A stretch of 64,000 nucleotides of DNA from Streptomyces sp. NRRL S-31 (lineage in GTDB: Bacteria; Actinomycetota; Actinomycetes; Streptomycetales; Streptomycetaceae). A program made the translations under genes and the position numbers. Under the pieces are notes generated by a model that saw only the letters and a program-made list of their open reading frames with translations, was not told where the DNA came from and did no database searches. Positions 61,281-64,000 of the stretch are shown here, in pieces. Position 1 is the first letter of the stretch, and each line of letters begins with the position of its first letter. The stretch spans positions 1 to 64,000 of the forward strand of contig NZ_JOCB01000028.1 of NCBI RefSeq assembly GCF_000718775.1. Direction: 5' to 3'.

Positions 61281-61739
61281 CTACAGCGGGCCCCGCCCCC
61301 GGCGCATCGTGTACTGGTCCATCAGCTTCCCGCGGGTCGTCTCCAGCCGGTGGGCGAGGATCTCGGCCACCGTCCGCACCAGCGAGAGCCCGAGCAGCGG
61401 ATCCTCCACGCACAGCGCGAGCACCGAGGGTCCGTCGAACTCGTAGGCCCGTACATTGCTGAAGGCCACCGCGCCGAAGTCCCACCGGTACGGCGGGAAC
61501 AGCCAGGACCAGCCGAGCAGGTCGCCCGCGCCGAGCGTGGCCACGGTCACCCGGCGGCGCGGGGTGACCTCCTGGTCCAGGTGGACGGCGCCCGAACGGA
61601 TCACCCAGAACCGGTCGGCCGTGCCGCCCGCCTCGAAGACGCGGGTGTCCTCCGGGAAGGAGACCTCCTTGGCCACCTCCATCAGCCGCTCGCGCTGCGC
61701 CTGGGGGAGGGCGGTGAGCAGTTTGATCGCTTTGGTCAT
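61281..61739 (-). CDS. Cyclic-nucleotide-binding-domain protein without DNA-binding domain
   Basis: A 152-residue protein consisting of one cNMP-type beta-roll domain: SFPEDTRVFEAGGTADRFWV, RSGAVHLDQEVTPRRRVTVA, LGAGDLLGWSWLFPPYRWDF. It ends in helices AEILAHRLETTRGKLMDQYT that would be the dimer helix of Crp. No winged helix follows, so it is not a transcription factor by itself. GAGGAG nine bases before the ATG sets the start. It may be a small cytoplasmic sensor. Partner unknown. Confidence 0.9.
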   Translation of the reverse strand: MTKAIKLLTALPQAQRERLMEVAKEVSFPEDTRVFEAGGTADRFWVIRSGAVHLDQEVTPRRRVTVATLGAGDLLGWSWLFPPYRWDFGAVAFSNVRAYEFDGPSVLALCVEDPLLGLSLVRTVAEILAHRLETTRGKLMDQYTMRRGRGPL

Positions 61740-61891
61740 GGCGCGGGGCTCCTCGCCGGCGGAGGTCGCGGGGCGGGGGCTGTGCCGCGTCCCGCATCAG
61801 GCTGTCAAGCCCATTTCAGCCGCTGCCGCCGTGCGGGGCACCTCGAAGCAGGCGCCCGGCCGTCCGCGTGTCGCCGTGCGGGCAGAGAAAA

Positions 61892-61923
61892 GCCCTGGCT
61901 GGACGGGGGAAGCCAGCCAGGGC
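61892..61923 (-). terminator. Intrinsic terminator of the 80-aa gene
   Basis: GCCCTGGCTGG (61892-61902), 10-base loop, CCAGCCAGGGC (61913-61923): an 11-bp perfect stem. On the minus strand it is followed by TTTTCTC, making a proper intrinsic terminator about 110 bases after the small gene's stop. Confidence 0.85.
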
Positions 61924-62030
61924 CGTCTGTGGTGACGCGGGGAGCCGGGACGGACCGTCCGGCACGCTCCTGCCTCACGTATGGGTGAACGGTAAACCAT
62001 TTGTCGGACCCACCGGTAGCGCAAAGCGGG

Positions 62031-62273
62031 TCAAGTGACTTGTTTCACTCCTGTCGCCCGTTCCGGACCCCGGCCCGGACTCACGATCTCCTCCAGCACC
62101 CGCAGCACCGCCTCGAAGGCCCGCGCCCGGTCCGCCGCCTCCCGAGCGCCCTCCGGATCGGTAGCCGTCAGGCTCCGGGCCCGCTCCCGCCAGGCCCGCT
62201 CCTCCTCGGCCGCGTGCTCCCGGCCCCGCCGGATCCGCCGCAGCAACTCGTCCGCGTCCACGACATCGGTCAT
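62031..62273 (-). CDS. Small helical hypothetical protein
   Basis: An 80-residue protein with long charged helices (DADELLRRIRRGREHAAEEE, RAWRERARSLTATDPEGARE, then AADRARAFEAVLRVLEEI). The heptad-like pattern predicts a coiled coil. Codon bias is typical. No clear Shine-Dalgarno sequence lies before the ATG at 62273. A well-formed terminator follows downstream, supporting expression. It is divergent from the RsbW-like gene by about 125 bp. Family and function unknown. Confidence 0.7.
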   Translation of the reverse strand: MTDVVDADELLRRIRRGREHAAEEERAWRERARSLTATDPEGAREAADRARAFEAVLRVLEEIVSPGRGPERATGVKQVT

Positions 62274-62398
62274 GGTGTGCGGGTACCCGCCCGAACGCCG
62301 GTGATGACACCGGCACCGAGGGTGTTTGACAGCGGCCCGCGGGGTCAGCCGGAAAGGGAGAGAGCACCGCAACTCGGGCACCTTCCAGGGAGGAACGG

Positions 62399-62833
62399 AT
62401 GCGCGACAAGCCCCGGACCAGCTCCTTGGCCACACCTGCGAAACCCCGCCGCCCGGTGCCGGGCCGGCCCGCCGAGGCCCGCGAGACGGTCGAGCGCGCG
62501 ATGACCGAAGGGTGCCGCGCCCGCGCCCTGGCGTGCCCGGCCGAGACCGTGGAGGACGTCCTGCTGGTCACCTCGGAACTCACCACCAACGCCCTGCTGC
62601 ACGGCGGCGGCATCACCGGCTTCGACGTCGACGTCGACTCCGGCGGCGTACGGGTCTCGGTCAGCGACCGCAGCGACGAGCTGCCCGTGGTCGCCCCGGC
62701 CGCCGACGAGCAGGGCCGTACCCGGCCCGGCGGGCGCGGCTGGCCGATCGTGTGCCGGCTGGCGCGGGACGTCAGGGTGGCGGAACTGCCCCGCGGCGGC
62801 AAGTGCATCACGGCCGTCGTACCGCTGCGCTGA
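62399..62833 (+). CDS. RsbW-like ATP-binding protein, anti-sigma type
   Basis: A 144-residue GHKL ATPase of the serine-kinase/anti-sigma family. The N-box is LLVTSELTTNALLHGGGITG. The later G-box is PGGRGWPIVCRLARDVRVAE. GGGAGG seven bases before the ATG sets the start. It is followed 234 bp later by a SigB-type sigma factor gene in the same direction, a stronger hint of partnership than the other pair in this window. Binding is not shown by sequence. Confidence 0.9.
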   Translation: MRDKPRTSSLATPAKPRRPVPGRPAEARETVERAMTEGCRARALACPAETVEDVLLVTSELTTNALLHGGGITGFDVDVDSGGVRVSVSDRSDELPVVAPAADEQGRTRPGGRGWPIVCRLARDVRVAELPRGGKCITAVVPLR

Positions 62834-63067
62834 GGCGATCGCCGGAAGTTCCGTTCACCGGTGTTTGCCCGTTTGGGCGGGGGGCAGGCGGAATTCCGTG
62901 CTTCGGACCGGAGGCGCTCGCCCAGCGGGGAACAGTTCGGCTGCCTGGGCCCCCTCCTGGTGGGCTCGGTCACTCACCCGCGGCGAACCCTGACATCACC
63001 GTTCGGGCAGGACCCGGAACCGCTGTTCCGGCTGTGCCCTGAAACCCACGTTCAGGAGCGATTCCGC

Positions 63068-63925
63068 ATGCTGACCGACATGTCGACAAACCGTCCCGAC
63101 GCCCCCGTCACCACCAGCGGTGGCGCGGCGCCCGGCCGGCGGAACCACGACGACGCCCCCGACACCGCGGCGCTGTTCGCCCGGCTGGCGGAACTGGACG
63201 ACGGCCCCGAACGCGACGCCGCCCGCGACGAACTCGTCACCGCGTGGCTGCCCATGGCCCACCGGATCGCCGGCCGGTTCCGCGACCGCGGCGAGTCCGT
63301 GGAGGACCTGCGCCAGGTGGCCGCGCTGGGGCTGGTGAAGGCCATCGACCGCTTCGACCCGTCCCGCGGCGCCTTCGAGAGCTACGCCGTGCCGACGATC
63401 ACCGGTGAGGTCAAGCGGCACTTCCGCGACCGGATGTGGGCCCTGCGGGTGCCGCGCCGGGTGCAGGAGCTGCGCAACCGGGTCCGGGTGGCCCGGCGCG
63501 AACTCACCCAGAACCCCGGCAGCCCCGAGCCCGCCGTCGCGGACATCGCCGCCCACACCGGGCTCACCGAGGACGAGGTGTCCGCCGGGATGGAGGCGCT
63601 GGAGAGCTTCAGCACCCTCTCGCTGGACGCCGAGATGTCCGCCGGTGACGACGGCTACAGCCTCGCCGACACCCTCGGTGCGGCGGACGGCTCCTTCGAC
63701 GTCGTGATCGACCGCGAGGCCGCCAAGGAGGGGCTGCGCCGGCTGCCGGAGCGCGAGCGGGCCATCCTCTACATGCGCTTCTTCGAGGACATGACGCAGA
63801 GCCGCATCGCCGACCGGCTCGGCATCTCCCAGATGCACGTCTCCCGGCTGATCAGCCGCAGCTGCGCCCGGGTCCGTGACGAGGCGCTCGGCGGCCGCCG
63901 CCCGGGCTCCGCCGGGCGGCGGTGA
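63068..63925 (+). CDS. SigB-type RNA polymerase sigma factor
   Basis: A 285-residue group-3 sigma factor. Region 2 shows ELVTAWLPMAHRIAGRFRDR and DLRQVAALGLVKAIDRFDPS; region 3 YAVPTITGEVKRHFRDRMWA; region 4 LPERERAILYMRFFEDMTQS with helix-turn-helix RIADRLGISQMHVSRLIS. The ATG at 63068 has AGGAG 10 bases before it; an ATG at 63080 is an alternative. It lies downstream of the RsbW-like gene. It is distinct from the first sigma factor, so the window holds two members of the SigB paralogue set. Confidence 0.94.
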   Translation: MLTDMSTNRPDAPVTTSGGAAPGRRNHDDAPDTAALFARLAELDDGPERDAARDELVTAWLPMAHRIAGRFRDRGESVEDLRQVAALGLVKAIDRFDPSRGAFESYAVPTITGEVKRHFRDRMWALRVPRRVQELRNRVRVARRELTQNPGSPEPAVADIAAHTGLTEDEVSAGMEALESFSTLSLDAEMSAGDDGYSLADTLGAADGSFDVVIDREAAKEGLRRLPERERAILYMRFFEDMTQSRIADRLGISQMHVSRLISRSCARVRDEALGGRRPGSAGRR

Positions 63926-64000
63926 ACCGGCGCGGGAGCACCCCGGCCGAAGGCTGGGGGAGTGCCGTACCGGGGGTCGCGGACCCGCGCCGGCCCGGAC

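Overview
The window looks like about 64 kb of a Streptomyces chromosome. Support for this: very high G+C with G/C-biased third codon positions, an SsgA-like protein, a WhiB-like protein, two SigB-type sigma factors each near an RsbW-like ATPase, many GTG starts and leaderless promoters, Tat/Sec-exported hydrolases, and DasR-like sites in front of a chitinase. No rRNA, tRNA, transposase, prophage or CRISPR array was found. Several decayed genes and the many secreted enzymes suggest an arm or accessory region, which is an inference.

Layout. 1-4 kb: the 3' part of a CarH/LitR-type B12-binding regulator converging on an SDR/DUF2867-photolyase operon (light and DNA repair). 4.2-9.3 kb: a decayed LysR gene, then a sulfur locus with a leaderless Cys-Cys leader peptide, an SsuE-type FMN reductase, SsuD, and a convergent acyl-CoA-dehydrogenase-like flavoprotein. 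9.3-19.2 kb: a 12-copy heptamer repeat, aldehyde dehydrogenase, GH19 chitinase, aldo/keto reductases, a BlaI/M56 pair, adenosine deaminase, and a LysR/AKR divergent pair. 19.5-24.7 kb: RsbW-like ATPase and SigB-type sigma factor, a ClgR-like regulator with an Ala-rich C-terminus, VOC proteins, and RNase HI. 24.8-33.6 kb: FAD monooxygenase with a repeat tail, lipase, an MFS/TetR operon behind two perfect operators, a chimeric gene remnant, AKR, membrane proteins, SsgA-like protein, and an F420-type LLM oxidoreductase. 33.6-39.8 kb: a low-complexity spacer, a frameshifted threonine dehydratase-like gene, a TPR/polyprenyl-synthase operon, AIM24 protein, and a secreted serine hydrolase. 40-48.7 kb: M4 protease, then a ROK/GH27/GH95/SGNH operon with a textbook leaderless promoter and a strong terminator. 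48.8-54.7 kb: a translationally coupled redox-signalling operon (response regulator fused to a TrxR-like flavoprotein, cNMP-domain histidine kinase, UBP-type zinc finger), then Usp and DUF4032 proteins. 54.8-64 kb: MBL hydrolase, AlkB-like protein, TetR with tandem operators and a frameshifted KstD-like flavoprotein, DUF488, WhiB, MFS, a cNMP-domain protein, and a second RsbW-like/SigB-type pair.

The two most distinctive units are the leader-peptide-controlled sulfonate locus at 5.1-7.6 kb and the three-gene redox-signalling operon at 48.8-52.3 kb. At least three genes carry single frameshifts, so either real decay or base-calling error should be settled before the sequence is used for protein work.
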